A DNA stretch of 64,000 bases from Mesorhizobium sp. M4B.F.Ca.ET.203.01.1.1 (GCF_004791025.1 NZ_SRUO01000005.1:1-64000), one strand, 5' to 3'. Counted from the stretch's first letter, positions 34,135-44,358 are shown. Numbers and translations: made by a program. The notes: generated from the sequence alone by a model not told the origin.

Positions 34135-36624
34135 TCAATCCGGGTCGGGCTTGCTGCCCTTGCGCCTGGACTTCGCCAGGCGCGCCTTCTCTACCGCGGC
34201 TTCGGCCTCCGCTTGCTCCTTGTCGGCGAAGTCGGCCTCCATCTTGTCGTCGTCGAGCGGCCATGCCTCGGGCTTCTTCGTCTCGACCACGGCGCGCGGC
34301 GTCGACGGGATCTCGATGTGCTCGCTGTTGAACTCATCGAAGATGGCGAAACGGATGTCGTTCTGGACGATGTTGCCGTTGAGGATGTCGGCGAGGAAGA
34401 CGCGGATCTCGAATTCGAGTGCGGCGGCGCCGAAATTGGCGAACAGCACGAACGGCTCGGGGTTTTTCAGCACCAGCGGATGGCTGCGCGCGATGTCGAG
34501 CAAAAGGGCATGCACCCGCTTGACGTCGCTGCCATAGGCGACCCCGACCTTGATATCGACACGGCCGAGCTTGTTGCGGTGCGTCCAGTTGCCGACCGCA
34601 TTGTTGATCAGGTTCGAATTGGGCAGGATCACCGACTGCCGCTGGAACGTCTCGATCTCGGTGGCGCGCACGCTGATCTTCCGGACCGTGCCCGTGGTGT
34701 CGCCGGCGACGATCCAGTCACCGACCTTGAACGGCCGCTCGGCGAGCAGGATCAGGCCGGAGACGAAGTTCGACACGACATTCTGCAGGCCGAAACCGAT
34801 ACCGAGCGACAGGGCGCCGGCAACGAGGGCCAGGTTCGACAGGTCGATGCCGGCCGCCGAGACGCCGACGAGGCCGGCAATGGCGACGCCGGCATAACCA
34901 ACCGCCAGCCGTATCGAGTTGCGCACGCCGGGATCGACCCTGCCGCGCGCCATCACTGAGCCGTCGAGCCAGCCCTGGAACCAGCGCGTCAGGAAATAGC
35001 CGATGACGAAGACGACGATGCCGCTGAGGATGCCGGTGAACGAAATCGTCACCGAGCCGATGGTGACGCCCGTCGCCAGCTTGTAGGCCCAGGCCTGGAT
35101 GTCGCCGGGCTGGAATCCCCACATCAAAAGGATCAGCGGCAGGAACACCAGCACGATCATCAGGTTGATGGCGATGCTGACGACCAGGCCGAGCTGGTCG
35201 AGCGCAGTCTCGTCATAGCTGGAATTGGTGGTCAGCCAGCGCCCTATCGATGTGTCGGCGAAGCCGCCCTCCTCGCCGATCGCCCGCGCCGACAGGAAGC
35301 CGATATAGGCGGTGACGAGGACAGTGCCGGTGACCACCACCTGCAGGGAGACGAAGAGCGCAAGGCCGATATAGCCGAGCAGCGCCGCGGCGATGGTGAA
35401 CAGGCCGAGCGCCACGGCGGTGACGCGAAGCCAGGCTGGCCACGGGCGCCATGTTCCATCCCTCGCCCGGAATGGCTTCAGCAATGCCATCAGGATCAGG
35501 ATGACGCCTACGATGATGGTGGCGACGAAGCTTCTGGCAATGGTCAGCGACAGCGGCGAGCCCATCTTGTCGTTGACGACCGCCAGGAAATTGTTGAAGC
35601 CGATGACCACAGCCATCGCCGTGGTCAGCCGCACCAGCCAGCGCGCCGGGCCAGTTGCGACCGGGATCAGGCGCCAGTTCGGCAGGCGCGGCTCGAGTGC
35701 GGCATTGGTCAGCCGGTTGACGCAGAACACCACCGCGATGACGGCCAGCAGCGCATTGAGGAAGACGCCGATGTCGCCGCGCAGCACATTGTAATAATTG
35801 AAGAAAAACACAGTCGAGGCGAGGAACACTGTGAGCGCCGCGGACGGCAGCAGCGTCGACCAGAACGCCACGGAAAGCCGGCTGAGATAGGACGGCTCCT
35901 CGATGGACGGGTCGGGTTCGAAGATCCGCCCGAACAGTCGCCGGCCGCCGACCAGCAGCACCGCCGCCAGCCCCAGCGCCATCAGGGCCGCCGCGAGCAC
36001 GGCCTGGAGCTTGAATTTGAAGGCGAAGCTCAGCCAGGACACCACCGCCTTGTAGAGGCCGGTGAACTGATCGTGAGCATCGGAAAAGGCCTGCGGGCTG
36101 AGTGCGTCGGTCAGCTCGTAGCGTTTGGTCAGAACGTTGCGGAAAAGCTCGCTGCGCATGATGCCGATCTTGTCGATCAGCCCGTTGATGCGGATCGACA
36201 GGTTCTGCGCGCCGGCGATGACGGCGTTGATCTCCGCCTTTTCGGCGGCAAGCGCACTGCGCTCGTTGGTGACGATCGCGGGCTCCGGCGGCTGTCCCTG
36301 CGCCGGCGGCGGCCCCAGCACCTCGATGCGATTGTTGATGTCGGTGAGGCGCGACCGGAAGGCCAGCGCGCTGTTCAGCGCCGCCCGCGACATATCCTCG
36401 AGCTGCAGGCGGATGTCGACGAGCGCGGCGTCGTCCTCGGCATCGTCGGTGACCTTCTTTTCGAGACCATCGGTCTTGGCCGTCAGGTCCTGGACGACCT
36501 TCTGCTGGTCGGCGATCAGCTGGGCGGAACCCTGGCCGATCGCCTGCGCCATCGCGTCGAACGACGGCTGCGCCGACACGACGAGCATGAAGACCAGGAT
36601 CAGGCGAAGCAACCGGAAGAGCAT
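34135..36624 (-). CDS. MscS-family mechanosensitive channel with DUF3772 N-domain
   Basis: This 829-residue inner-membrane protein has a signal-like N-terminus (MLFRLLRLILVFMLVV), a periplasmic coiled-coil DUF3772 region (residues about 35-190), about ten TM helices and a C-terminal MscS core. The pore helix LVAGALSLGIGFGLQNVVSNFVSG has the Gly/Ala packing pattern of MscS TM3, followed by the beta domain ERPFKVGDWI. It should open under osmotic downshock. The C-terminal tail is Lys/Glu-rich. The frame stays open upstream to 38085 antisense of soxB; the start at 36624 is the one that gives a proper N-terminus. Confidence 0.88.
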   Translation of the reverse strand: MLFRLLRLILVFMLVVSAQPSFDAMAQAIGQGSAQLIADQQKVVQDLTAKTDGLEKKVTDDAEDDAALVDIRLQLEDMSRAALNSALAFRSRLTDINNRIEVLGPPPAQGQPPEPAIVTNERSALAAEKAEINAVIAGAQNLSIRINGLIDKIGIMRSELFRNVLTKRYELTDALSPQAFSDAHDQFTGLYKAVVSWLSFAFKFKLQAVLAAALMALGLAAVLLVGGRRLFGRIFEPDPSIEEPSYLSRLSVAFWSTLLPSAALTVFLASTVFFFNYYNVLRGDIGVFLNALLAVIAVVFCVNRLTNAALEPRLPNWRLIPVATGPARWLVRLTTAMAVVIGFNNFLAVVNDKMGSPLSLTIARSFVATIIVGVILILMALLKPFRARDGTWRPWPAWLRVTAVALGLFTIAAALLGYIGLALFVSLQVVVTGTVLVTAYIGFLSARAIGEEGGFADTSIGRWLTTNSSYDETALDQLGLVVSIAINLMIVLVFLPLILLMWGFQPGDIQAWAYKLATGVTIGSVTISFTGILSGIVVFVIGYFLTRWFQGWLDGSVMARGRVDPGVRNSIRLAVGYAGVAIAGLVGVSAAGIDLSNLALVAGALSLGIGFGLQNVVSNFVSGLILLAERPFKVGDWIVAGDTTGTVRKISVRATEIETFQRQSVILPNSNLINNAVGNWTHRNKLGRVDIKVGVAYGSDVKRVHALLLDIARSHPLVLKNPEPFVLFANFGAAALEFEIRVFLADILNGNIVQNDIRFAIFDEFNSEHIEIPSTPRAVVETKKPEAWPLDDDKMEADFADKEQAEAEAAVEKARLAKSRRKGSKPDPD

Positions 36625-36828
36625 GACGTTGTTGGCGACTCGCTGCCGAAAGACTTGGAAAAACTCCGTTCTTGATAAAGACCGCCATACCATGCGGCAA
36701 GCCGTCCCCGTCCAGAGCCGCCGAACGGACCGGAGTCGGCCAGTCGAAAAGCGATGGCGCAATCTTGGCTTTGCGCCCGCCGCCTGCTCTATAGTCTGCC
36801 GCATCGCACAAACCGGACGACATGAAAC

Positions 36829-38088
36829 ATGGCGGAATATTCGGCCTTTTCGCTCCTCAAGAACGCGCTCAGCGGAAACCAGGACTGGAAGCCGGCCTGG
36901 CGCAAGCCGGACCCGAAGGCATCCTATGACGTGATCGTCATCGGCGGCGGCGGGCACGGCCTGTCGACCGCCTACTACCTCGCCAAGGAGCACGGCATCA
37001 CCAACGTCGCGGTGCTGGAAAAGGGCTGGCTCGGCTCGGGCAATGTCGGCCGCAACACCACCGCGGTTCGCTCGAACTACCTTTTGCCGTCCAACACGCG
37101 CTTCTACGAGCATTCGATGAAGCTGTGGGAGAACCTGTCGCACGACCTGAACTACAACGTCATGTTCTCGCAGCGCGGCTGTCTCAACCTCGCGCATACG
37201 CCGGCCCAGTTCGATGACTATGCCAGGCGCGGCAACGCCATGCGCCATCTCGGCGTCGATGCCGAACTGATGACGGTCGACCAGATCAAGCGGCTGGTGC
37301 CTGTGCTCGACGTCTCCGGCTCGGCGCGTTTTCCGGTCATCGGCGGACTGATGCAGCGGCGCGCCGGCAGCGCCCGCCACGATGCGGTGGCCTGGGGCTA
37401 TGCGCGCGGCGCCGACCGCCGCGGCGTCGACATCATCGAGAATTGCGAGGTCACCGGCTTCCTGCGTGACGGCGACCGCATCACCGGCGTGTCGACGACG
37501 CGCGGCGAAATCCGCGCCAGGAAGGTTGCGCTTGCCGTCGCCGGCAGCACCGGCCGCGTCATACAACTGGCCGGCATCGACAAGATGCCGATCGAGAGCC
37601 ACGTATTGCAGGCCTTCGTGTCGGAATCGCTGAAGCCGATCATCGACACCATCCTGACCTTCGGCATGGGCCACTTCTACATCTCGCAGTCCGACAAGGG
37701 TGGCCTGGTCTATGGCGGCGACCTCGACGGCTACAACAGCTATGCCCAGCGCGGCAGCCTGCCCATCGTCGACGAGGTGATGAGCGAGATGCTGGCGCTG
37801 TTCCCGGGCCTGGCGCGCGTGCGCATGCTGCGCTCCTGGGGCGGCCTCTGCGACATGACGATGGACGGCTCGCCGATCATCACAACCGGCCCGCTGCCCG
37901 GCATGTATCTCAATTGCGGCTGGTGCTACGGCGGCTTCAAGGCGACGCCTGCCTCCGGCCTGTGCTTTGCCTGGACCATCGCCAAGGACGAGCCGCACGA
38001 GCTCAACGCGCCCTTCACGCTCGACCGCTTCTATCGCGGCCTCGTCATCGACGACAAAGGCCAGGGCGCGACGCCTCGGCTGCATTAG
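36829..38088 (+). CDS. soxB: Sarcosine oxidase, beta subunit
   Basis: This 419-residue FAD/FMN subunit of the heterotetrameric sarcosine oxidase demethylates sarcosine to glycine, making H2O2 and methylene-THF. The FAD motif is DVIVIGGGGHGLSTAYYLA near residue 34, and the conserved His for covalent FMN is in SARHDAVAWG near residue 184. It begins a soxB-soxD-soxA-soxG run with 11-nt or overlapping junctions. The 204-nt spacer to the divergent MscS gene should hold its promoter, but I see no TGTCGC site there. Confidence 0.95.
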   Translation: MAEYSAFSLLKNALSGNQDWKPAWRKPDPKASYDVIVIGGGGHGLSTAYYLAKEHGITNVAVLEKGWLGSGNVGRNTTAVRSNYLLPSNTRFYEHSMKLWENLSHDLNYNVMFSQRGCLNLAHTPAQFDDYARRGNAMRHLGVDAELMTVDQIKRLVPVLDVSGSARFPVIGGLMQRRAGSARHDAVAWGYARGADRRGVDIIENCEVTGFLRDGDRITGVSTTRGEIRARKVALAVAGSTGRVIQLAGIDKMPIESHVLQAFVSESLKPIIDTILTFGMGHFYISQSDKGGLVYGGDLDGYNSYAQRGSLPIVDEVMSEMLALFPGLARVRMLRSWGGLCDMTMDGSPIITTGPLPGMYLNCGWCYGGFKATPASGLCFAWTIAKDEPHELNAPFTLDRFYRGLVIDDKGQGATPRLH

Positions 38089-38099
38089 GGTTTAGATAA

Positions 38100-38396
38100 A
38101 TGCTCATCACCTGTCCCTATTGCGGCCCGCGCGACGTCATCGAATTCACCTATCAGGGCGACGGCAACCGCGAGCGCCCGCAACCTGCCTCGCAGGACAT
38201 CGACGCCTGGAACGCCTATGTCTACGACCGGCTGAACCCCGCCGGCGACCACAATGAGATCTGGCAGCATTCGGGCGGCTGCCGCGCCCATGTCAGGGTC
38301 GTGCGCAACACGCTGACGCATGACATCTCCAGCACCGCCTTCGCGCATGGCGGCCACAAATCCGCCGCGCGGCACAGGACGGAGGCGAAGTCGTGA
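38100..38396 (+). CDS. soxD: Sarcosine oxidase, delta subunit
   Basis: This 98-residue zinc-binding subunit has the expected ligands: CPYCGPRD at residues 5-8 and GGCRAH near residue 62. It follows soxB by 11 nt and overlaps soxA by 4 nt (GTGA). The small subunit bridges the alpha and beta subunits in known structures. Confidence 0.95.
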   Translation: MLITCPYCGPRDVIEFTYQGDGNRERPQPASQDIDAWNAYVYDRLNPAGDHNEIWQHSGGCRAHVRVVRNTLTHDISSTAFAHGGHKSAARHRTEAKS

Positions 38397-41386
38397 GCCC
38401 GCGCCGCACTGAGACCGGCGGTCGCGTCGACCGCCTGCGCACCATCCGCTTCAGCTTCGACGGTGCTTCGTACACAGGCCATGCCGGCGACACGCTGGCC
38501 TCGGCGCTGCTCGCCAATGGCGTCACGCTGTTCGGCCGCTCGTTCAAATACCACCGCCCGCGCGGCGTGCTCACCGCCGGCGTCGAGGAGCCGAACGCAT
38601 TGGTGACGGTGCTGCGCGGCGAGGTCCGCGAGCCGAACATCCCGGCCACCATGGTCGAGATCTATGACGGGCTCACCGCCGTCAGCCAGAACCGCTTCCC
38701 CTCGCTCGCCTGGGACGTCAGCGCGGTCAATCAGCTCGGCGGCAAGCTCCTGTCGGCCGGCTTCTATTACAAGACCTTCATGGGGCCGGTGATCGGCCCA
38801 CTCAAGGGCACGCGTTTCTGGATGTTCTGCGAGCATTTCATCCGCCGCGCCGCCGGCCTCGGCAGGGCCGGCACCGCCGCCGACACGTCGCGATACGAGC
38901 GCATGAACGCCTTCTGCGACGTGCTGGTGGTCGGCTCAGGTCCGGCCGGCCTGATGGCCGCCAAGGCTGCCGCCGACCAGGGCGCGCGGGTCATCCTCAC
39001 CGAGCTGGAGCCGCGCTTCGGCGGCTCGGCCAACTGGTCCGGCGAGACCATCGACGGCATGCCGGCGGCCGACTGGGCGGCGCGCGCAGCCGGCCAGCTC
39101 GAAGGCAACGACAATGTGCGGCTTTTGCCGCGCACCACGGTCTGGGGCTACTATGACGGCAACACGCTTGCCGCGCTGGAGCGTGTCACCGACCACAAGG
39201 AGAGCCCCGCCAGGGGCGAGCCGCGCCACCGCTACTGGGCGATCCGCGCCAGGACCGTGGTGCTCGCCACCGGTTCCTTCGAACGGCCGCTCGTCTTTCC
39301 CGGCAATGACCGGCCGGGCGTCATGCTGGCGCATGCGGCGGAGCGTTACGCCAATGAATATGGCGTGCTGCCAGGCGAGCGGATTGCCCTCTTCACCAAC
39401 AATGACAGCGCCTACCGCTCCGCCCAGGCATTGAAGCAGGCAGGGGCCGCGATCGTCGCCATCATCGACGTTCGCGCCGAGCTGTCGGATGAGATGCGCA
39501 GGCTGGCCACCGAAGCCGAGGCGGAAATCCTGTCCGGCCATGCCGTGATCGCGACGGAAGGCGGCAAGGCGCTCAACGGCCTCAAGGTGCAGCGCTTCGA
39601 CATGCTGAGCGGCGCGCTCACCGGCGATGCGCGCAGCATCCACGCCGACTGCCTGCTGATCTCTGGCGGCTGGTCGCCGACCATCCACCTCGCCAGCCAG
39701 GCCGGCGCCAGGGCCGAGTGGGACGCTTCCCGCCAAGCTTTCCTGCCGCCCAAGCCGACGCAGCGCTGGGTCGGCGCCGGTGCCTTCACCGGCAGTTTCT
39801 CGACCGCCGAGGCCATTGCCGAAGGCCGTGCCGCGGGTCTCGCCGCCGCCGGCAGCCCTGGCACGCCGGCGGCGTTGCCGGACGTCGAAGCAGCGCCCGG
39901 CGAGCCCGATCCGGCGCCGGTGTTCGAGATCAAGGCGAAGGGCAAGAGCTTCGTCGATTTCCAGCACGACGTGACGGCGGAAGATGTGCGGCTGGCGCAT
40001 CGCGAGGGCTTTGTCTCGGTCGAGCATCTGAAGCGCTACACCACGCTCGGCATGGCCACCGACCAGGGCAAGAGCTCAAACGTGCCGGGCCTCGCCATCA
40101 TGGCCGAGGCGCTCGGCAAGCCGATCCCCGAGGTCGGCACGACGCGCTTCCGCCCGCCCTATACGGCGGTGTCGATCGGCTCGCTGGCGGCCGAGCGTTT
40201 TGGCGACGTCAAGCCCGAGCGGCTGACGCCGATGCATGACTGGCACATCGCCAATGGCGCGAGGATGTATTCGGCCGGACTCTGGTACCGGCCGATGATC
40301 TACGGGCTCGCCGGCGAGACGGTCGAGCAGGCCTATGTCCGTGAGGCCAAGGCCACCCGCGACAGCGCCGGCATCGTCGACGTCTCGACGCTGGGCAAGA
40401 TCGCGGTGCAGGGGCCGGACGCGGCGGAGCTCCTCGACCGCGTCTACACCAACATGTTTTCCACGCTTGCCGTCGGCAAGGCGCGCTACGGCCTGATGCT
40501 GCGCGAGGACGGGCTTGCCTTCGATGACGGCACCACCTGGCGGCTTGGCGAACAGGACTTCCTGATGACCACCACCACCGCCAATGCCGGCAAGGTGATG
40601 CAGCATCTGGAATATTTCCTCGACGTCATCTGGCCGGAGCTGAAGGTCACCGTCACCTCTGTGACCGACGAATGGGCTGGCGCCGCCATCGGCGGGCCGA
40701 AGGCGAGAGCCATCCTTGCGGCCTGCGTAACCGGCAGCGCCGTCGACAACGCCACCCTGCCCTTCATGGGCATTGTCTACGGCCAGATATCAGGCGTGCC
40801 GGTGATGATCTGCCGTCTCTCTTTCTCCGGCGAGATGGCCTTCGAGGTCTATTCCGGCGCCGGCTACGGCACCCATGTCTGGGAGGCGCTGATCGCGGCC
40901 GGCAAGCCGTTCGGCCTGGTCACCTACGGGCTCGAGGCGCTGGGCACGATGCGCATCGAGAAGGGCCATGTCACCGGCGCCGAGATCGACGGCCGCACCA
41001 CGGCGCGCGACCTGCATCTCGACTGGATGCTGTCGAAGAAGAAGCCCTTCATCGGCTCGGCAATGATGGACCGCGAAGGATTGATCGCGCCTGACCGGCT
41101 GCAACTGGTCGGCCTGGTCTCGCTCGACAACCGCCCGCTCAACGGCGGCGCCCATATCGTCGAGGAATTGGACGAAGCCAATCCGCACAATTCGATCGGC
41201 CACATCACCGCCTGCTGCTACTCGCCGGCGCTCGGCAAGCATATCGCGCTGGCGCTGGTCAAGGGCGGCAAGGCCCGCCACGGCACGCGCGCCTTCGTCT
41301 CCGACCCATTGCGCAACCGGTTCGGTCCGATCGAGATCGTCTCCAACCACTTCTACGACCCGGACGGGAGCCGCATGCATGGTTGA
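38393..41386 (+). CDS. soxA: Sarcosine oxidase, alpha subunit
   Basis: This 997-residue subunit starts with GTG overlapping soxD. From the N-terminus it has a 2Fe-2S-like fold domain (FSFDGASYTGHAGDTLASALL), an NAD-binding Rossmann domain (VVGSGPAGLMAAKAA near residue 180), and a GcvT-like THF domain from about residue 600 that forms methylene-THF. It shows the family's AYRSAQALKQAG and ISGGWSPTIHL motifs. Its length matches known SoxA proteins. It overlaps soxG by 8 nt. Confidence 0.95.
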   Translation: MSPRRTETGGRVDRLRTIRFSFDGASYTGHAGDTLASALLANGVTLFGRSFKYHRPRGVLTAGVEEPNALVTVLRGEVREPNIPATMVEIYDGLTAVSQNRFPSLAWDVSAVNQLGGKLLSAGFYYKTFMGPVIGPLKGTRFWMFCEHFIRRAAGLGRAGTAADTSRYERMNAFCDVLVVGSGPAGLMAAKAAADQGARVILTELEPRFGGSANWSGETIDGMPAADWAARAAGQLEGNDNVRLLPRTTVWGYYDGNTLAALERVTDHKESPARGEPRHRYWAIRARTVVLATGSFERPLVFPGNDRPGVMLAHAAERYANEYGVLPGERIALFTNNDSAYRSAQALKQAGAAIVAIIDVRAELSDEMRRLATEAEAEILSGHAVIATEGGKALNGLKVQRFDMLSGALTGDARSIHADCLLISGGWSPTIHLASQAGARAEWDASRQAFLPPKPTQRWVGAGAFTGSFSTAEAIAEGRAAGLAAAGSPGTPAALPDVEAAPGEPDPAPVFEIKAKGKSFVDFQHDVTAEDVRLAHREGFVSVEHLKRYTTLGMATDQGKSSNVPGLAIMAEALGKPIPEVGTTRFRPPYTAVSIGSLAAERFGDVKPERLTPMHDWHIANGARMYSAGLWYRPMIYGLAGETVEQAYVREAKATRDSAGIVDVSTLGKIAVQGPDAAELLDRVYTNMFSTLAVGKARYGLMLREDGLAFDDGTTWRLGEQDFLMTTTTANAGKVMQHLEYFLDVIWPELKVTVTSVTDEWAGAAIGGPKARAILAACVTGSAVDNATLPFMGIVYGQISGVPVMICRLSFSGEMAFEVYSGAGYGTHVWEALIAAGKPFGLVTYGLEALGTMRIEKGHVTGAEIDGRTTARDLHLDWMLSKKKPFIGSAMMDREGLIAPDRLQLVGLVSLDNRPLNGGAHIVEELDEANPHNSIGHITACCYSPALGKHIALALVKGGKARHGTRAFVSDPLRNRFGPIEIVSNHFYDPDGSRMHG

Positions 41387-41981
41387 ACGCCAATTACCCG
41401 TGCGCTTGTCTCCGCTCGAGCCGGAGTACCATCCGGGCTCGCACGGCAATTTCGAACAAGGCGTCGACGTCATCCTGTCGGAGACGCGGCCGGGGTCGAT
41501 CCTGCAGCTCGCCGCTTGGCCGGGCGAGGAGAAGCGGCTGATGTCGGCCATATATAAGGTTGCGGGCCTTGCCCTTCCGGACGGCGCAGGCGGCGGCGTC
41601 GCCAACGGCGTAAGAGCGGCGTTCGGCTTCGCCCCGGGCAAGTTCACCGTCGTCGACGAAGCCGAGGGCCTTGCGGCCGCGTTCTGCGGCGTCGTCACGC
41701 CGGACGTAGGCACCGTCACCGATCTGTCGCACGGCCGCACCGCGATCCGCATCGCCGGCCCGAAGGCCGAATGGGTGCTGGCGAAGTTCTTCGCCATCGA
41801 TTTCGCCCTGACGGCCTTCCCGGTCGGCGCCGGCCGCTCGACAACGCATCACGACGTCTTCGCGCAGATCCAGCGCAGCGGCGGCGACCAGTTCGACATC
41901 TACGTCTTCCGCTCCTTCGCCCGCTCGTTCTGGAAGGCGCTGTGCCACGCCAGCGAGGAAGTCGGCTACGAGGTGCAGTAG
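41379..41981 (+). CDS. soxG: Sarcosine oxidase, gamma subunit
   Basis: This 200-residue SoxG subunit (family features AIRIAGPKAEWVLAKFF and YVFRSFARSFWKALC) completes the BDAG enzyme. It is a degenerate GcvT-like fold that helps assemble the tetramer. The start overlaps soxA by 8 nt. An intergenic palindrome follows directly after its stop. Confidence 0.93.
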   Translation: MVERQLPVRLSPLEPEYHPGSHGNFEQGVDVILSETRPGSILQLAAWPGEEKRLMSAIYKVAGLALPDGAGGGVANGVRAAFGFAPGKFTVVDEAEGLAAAFCGVVTPDVGTVTDLSHGRTAIRIAGPKAEWVLAKFFAIDFALTAFPVGAGRSTTHHDVFAQIQRSGGDQFDIYVFRSFARSFWKALCHASEEVGYEVQ

Positions 41982-41982
41982 A

Positions 41983-42026
41983 GCAATTCCAGGAAAAGTG
42001 TGCAGCGGTTTTCCATCCGGAATTGC
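41983..42026. repeat. Rhizobial-type intergenic palindrome after soxG
   Basis: GCAATTCC (41983-41990) pairs with GGAATTGC (42019-42026) and GGAAAA (41992-41997) with TTTTCC (42009-42014). A degenerate copy (CAATTCTGGAAAAACACGCAG) follows at about 42041. This sequence type is common between genes in Rhizobiales. Confidence 0.75.
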
Positions 42027-42185
42027 GTAAGACAAGAGGACAATTCTGGAAAAACACGCAGCTGGCACTACGGACGGCTGCAACTGCTGCTTGAGCCTTA
42101 GGCCAGCCGGGACGATAGATAGGAAATCACGGGCTCCTGTCGGGGCAGGTGCCCGTCCAGGCAACCCGTTCGACCATATCCTCCA

Positions 42186-43628
42186 ATGACCGCAGAGACT
42201 TCGGCGACAGCCACAACCCGCTTTGCCCCGGCGGGCGAAGCGTCGATGCTTTTGCCGGCGACGGTCGCCTGCGGCGTCTTCATGACCAGTCTCGATCAGA
42301 ATGTAGTGGTGACTGCGCTTCCCGGCATCGGTGAAAGCCTGGCCCGTCCGCCGAGCCAGCTTGGCCTGCTGATCACCGTCTATGTCGCCAGCCTCATCAT
42401 CTCGATGCCGCTCGGCGGCTGGGCCGCCGACCGCTTCGGCCTGCGCAACGTCTATTGCTTTGCCCTGCTGGTCTTCGCCAGCGCCTCCGCACTTTGCGGC
42501 CTCTCGGAGAACATCTGGATGCTGGTCGCCTCGCGGGCCATGCAAGGTTTCGGCGGCGCGCTGATGGGCACGCTCGGCCAGGTGGTGATCCTGTCGAGCT
42601 TTCCGCGCGACCGCACGCTGAAGATCAACATGTACATTTCGCTGGCCGGCCAGTCCGGACCATTGGTCGGCCCGCTGGTCGGCGGCGCGCTCACCACCTA
42701 CGTCTCGTGGCGCTGGATCTTCTACATCAACATCCCGATTGCGCTCATTGCCGCGCTGCTCGCCGCCTCGCTGTTCCCCTCCGCGACCAAGCCGGTCCGC
42801 ACGCCGTTCGACTTTCCGGGCTTCCTGCTGGTCGGCAGCGGCATGGCGCTGCTCGTCTTCGGCATGGATTCGCTCGCCGCCAAGGACGCCGCCGCCGGCA
42901 TCATCGCCGCCGAGCTCGGGCTGGCGACCGCCATCCTGACCGTCGCGTCCTTCTATTGCCTGCGCGTCCGCAATCCGCTGCTCGACCTCAAACTGCTGCG
43001 CATCCGCACCTTCCGCGTCAGCTTCCTGACCGGCGGCGGCCTCGATACGATCGGGCTGAGCTCGGTCGTCTTCCTGTTGCCGCTGATGTTCCAGCTCGGC
43101 TTCGGCATGAGCGCGGCGCAGGCGGGATCGCTGACCTTCGTTGCCGCGATCGGCTCGCTGCTGACGCGCTTCATGATGCCGCGCATCCTCAACCGCTTCG
43201 GCTTCCGCCGCGTGCTGGTCGCCAACACGCCGATCGTCGCCTGTCTGGTCGCTGGCTTCGCCTTGATGCAGGCAAGCCTGCCCGCTTGGATCGTGCTCGC
43301 CTATATCTTCATCTTCGGCATCTTCCGCTCGGTGCAATGGGCCTCGACCGGCAACCTGTCCTACTCGGACATCGCGCCCGAGCAACTCGGCCGCTTCAGC
43401 GCGCTCTACTACATCCTCTGGCAGCTCGCGGTGGCGGTCAGCGTCGGCCTGGCGGCGGCACTTCTGTCGCTGCTCGCAGGCGGCGGCCAGGCGAGCGTCA
43501 ACGATTTCCGCATCCTGTTCGTTATCGAAGGCCTGATCACGCTCTGCGCCTTGTTCGCCTATCTGCGGCTGACGCCGCAGGACGGCGCCCATGTCAGCGG
43601 CCATGGCGTGCGTATGAACACCGAGTAG
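42186..43628 (+). CDS. MFS transporter, DHA2 (EmrB-like) family
   Basis: This 480-residue transporter has 14 predicted helices. The DHA2 signatures are visible: FMTSLDQNVVVTALPGI in TM1, GGWAADRFGLRNVY as motif A, and GPLVGPLVGGALTTYVSWRWIFYINIP as motif C with the TM5-6 loop. It probably exports a hydrophobic compound or drug. It lies after the palindrome that follows soxG, so a functional tie to sarcosine oxidation is not implied. The convergent nitroreductase gene starts its 3' end 25 nt on. Confidence 0.87.
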   Translation: MTAETSATATTRFAPAGEASMLLPATVACGVFMTSLDQNVVVTALPGIGESLARPPSQLGLLITVYVASLIISMPLGGWAADRFGLRNVYCFALLVFASASALCGLSENIWMLVASRAMQGFGGALMGTLGQVVILSSFPRDRTLKINMYISLAGQSGPLVGPLVGGALTTYVSWRWIFYINIPIALIAALLAASLFPSATKPVRTPFDFPGFLLVGSGMALLVFGMDSLAAKDAAAGIIAAELGLATAILTVASFYCLRVRNPLLDLKLLRIRTFRVSFLTGGGLDTIGLSSVVFLLPLMFQLGFGMSAAQAGSLTFVAAIGSLLTRFMMPRILNRFGFRRVLVANTPIVACLVAGFALMQASLPAWIVLAYIFIFGIFRSVQWASTGNLSYSDIAPEQLGRFSALYYILWQLAVAVSVGLAAALLSLLAGGGQASVNDFRILFVIEGLITLCALFAYLRLTPQDGAHVSGHGVRMNTE

Positions 43629-43653
43629 GCTGCAGGCGTGGCGGTCGCGAGCC

Positions 43654-44358
43654 TTACTCGCTGAACGTCACCCATTCCTCGAGCGGCGCGCGGTCGGTGC
43701 GGAATTCGTTCTCCGGCTTCGACGTGTCCTCGTAGCCCAGCGCCATGCCGCAGACGACGATCTCCTCGTCCGGGATGTTGAGAACCGGGCGGATCTGCCG
43801 GTGATAAGGCGCGAAGGCCGCCTGCGGGCAGGTGTGCAGGCCCCTGCCCCGCGCCGCCACCATGATGTTCTGCAGGAACATCCCGTAGTCGATCCACGAG
43901 CCCTTGTTCAGCCGCCGGTCGACGGTGAAGATCATGCCGACGGGTGCATCGAAGAAGACGAAGTTTCGGTCGTGCTGGGCACGCATCCTGTCGACCTCGC
44001 GCCGGCCAATGCCGAGCGCGCCGTAGAGGCCGAAGCCGTTGGCGCGGCGACGGGTGAGATAGGGTTCGAAGAACTGGTCGGGGTAGTAGCGATATTCGTC
44101 CCACTCCGCCTTCTCGGCGCGAATGCCGGAATTGAGGATGGCGTCTGAGATGCGCTGCTTGACCTCGCCCTTGGTCACATAGACCCGCCACGGCTGCATA
44201 TTCGTGCCGGAAGGCGCGCGCGAGGCAACGGAAAGGACGTCGCGGATGGTCTCGTCGTCGACCATGTCGGGCAGGAAGGCGCGCACCGAGCGGCGCGACG
44301 TGATCGCCTCGTCGACGATCGCCGCGTCCTTGGCAATCCGGCTGTTGTTCTCCAGCAT
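43654..44358 (-). CDS. Nitroreductase-family flavoprotein
   Basis: This 234-residue NADPH/FMN nitroreductase-fold protein has the N-terminal FMN-binding segment SRRSVRAFLPDMV, SRAPSGTNMQPWRVYV, and a C-terminal VVCGMALGYED motif. The middle FDAPVGMIFTVDRRLNKGSWIDYGMFLQN belongs to the substrate pocket. Family members reduce nitro groups or quinones or act on flavins. It is divergent from the XRE-cupin regulator gene; the intergenic 236 nt contain an inverted repeat. Confidence 0.85.
   Translation of the reverse strand: MLENNSRIAKDAAIVDEAITSRRSVRAFLPDMVDDETIRDVLSVASRAPSGTNMQPWRVYVTKGEVKQRISDAILNSGIRAEKAEWDEYRYYPDQFFEPYLTRRRANGFGLYGALGIGRREVDRMRAQHDRNFVFFDAPVGMIFTVDRRLNKGSWIDYGMFLQNIMVAARGRGLHTCPQAAFAPYHRQIRPVLNIPDEEIVVCGMALGYEDTSKPENEFRTDRAPLEEWVTFSE

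Noticed and set aside
36765..36795. A soxB promoter (TTGGCT-N19-TATAGT)
   Set aside because: The spacing of 19 nt and weak -35 make it no better than chance.
34135..38085. A 1316-residue minus-strand frame, taken as one giant protein
   Set aside because: The N-terminal 487 codons are antisense of soxB and carry no domain. The true MscS-family start with a signal-like N-terminus is at 36624.
41982..42185. A small gene between soxG and the MFS gene
   Set aside because: The spacer is occupied by an intergenic palindrome and a degenerate copy; no frame has a ribosome site.
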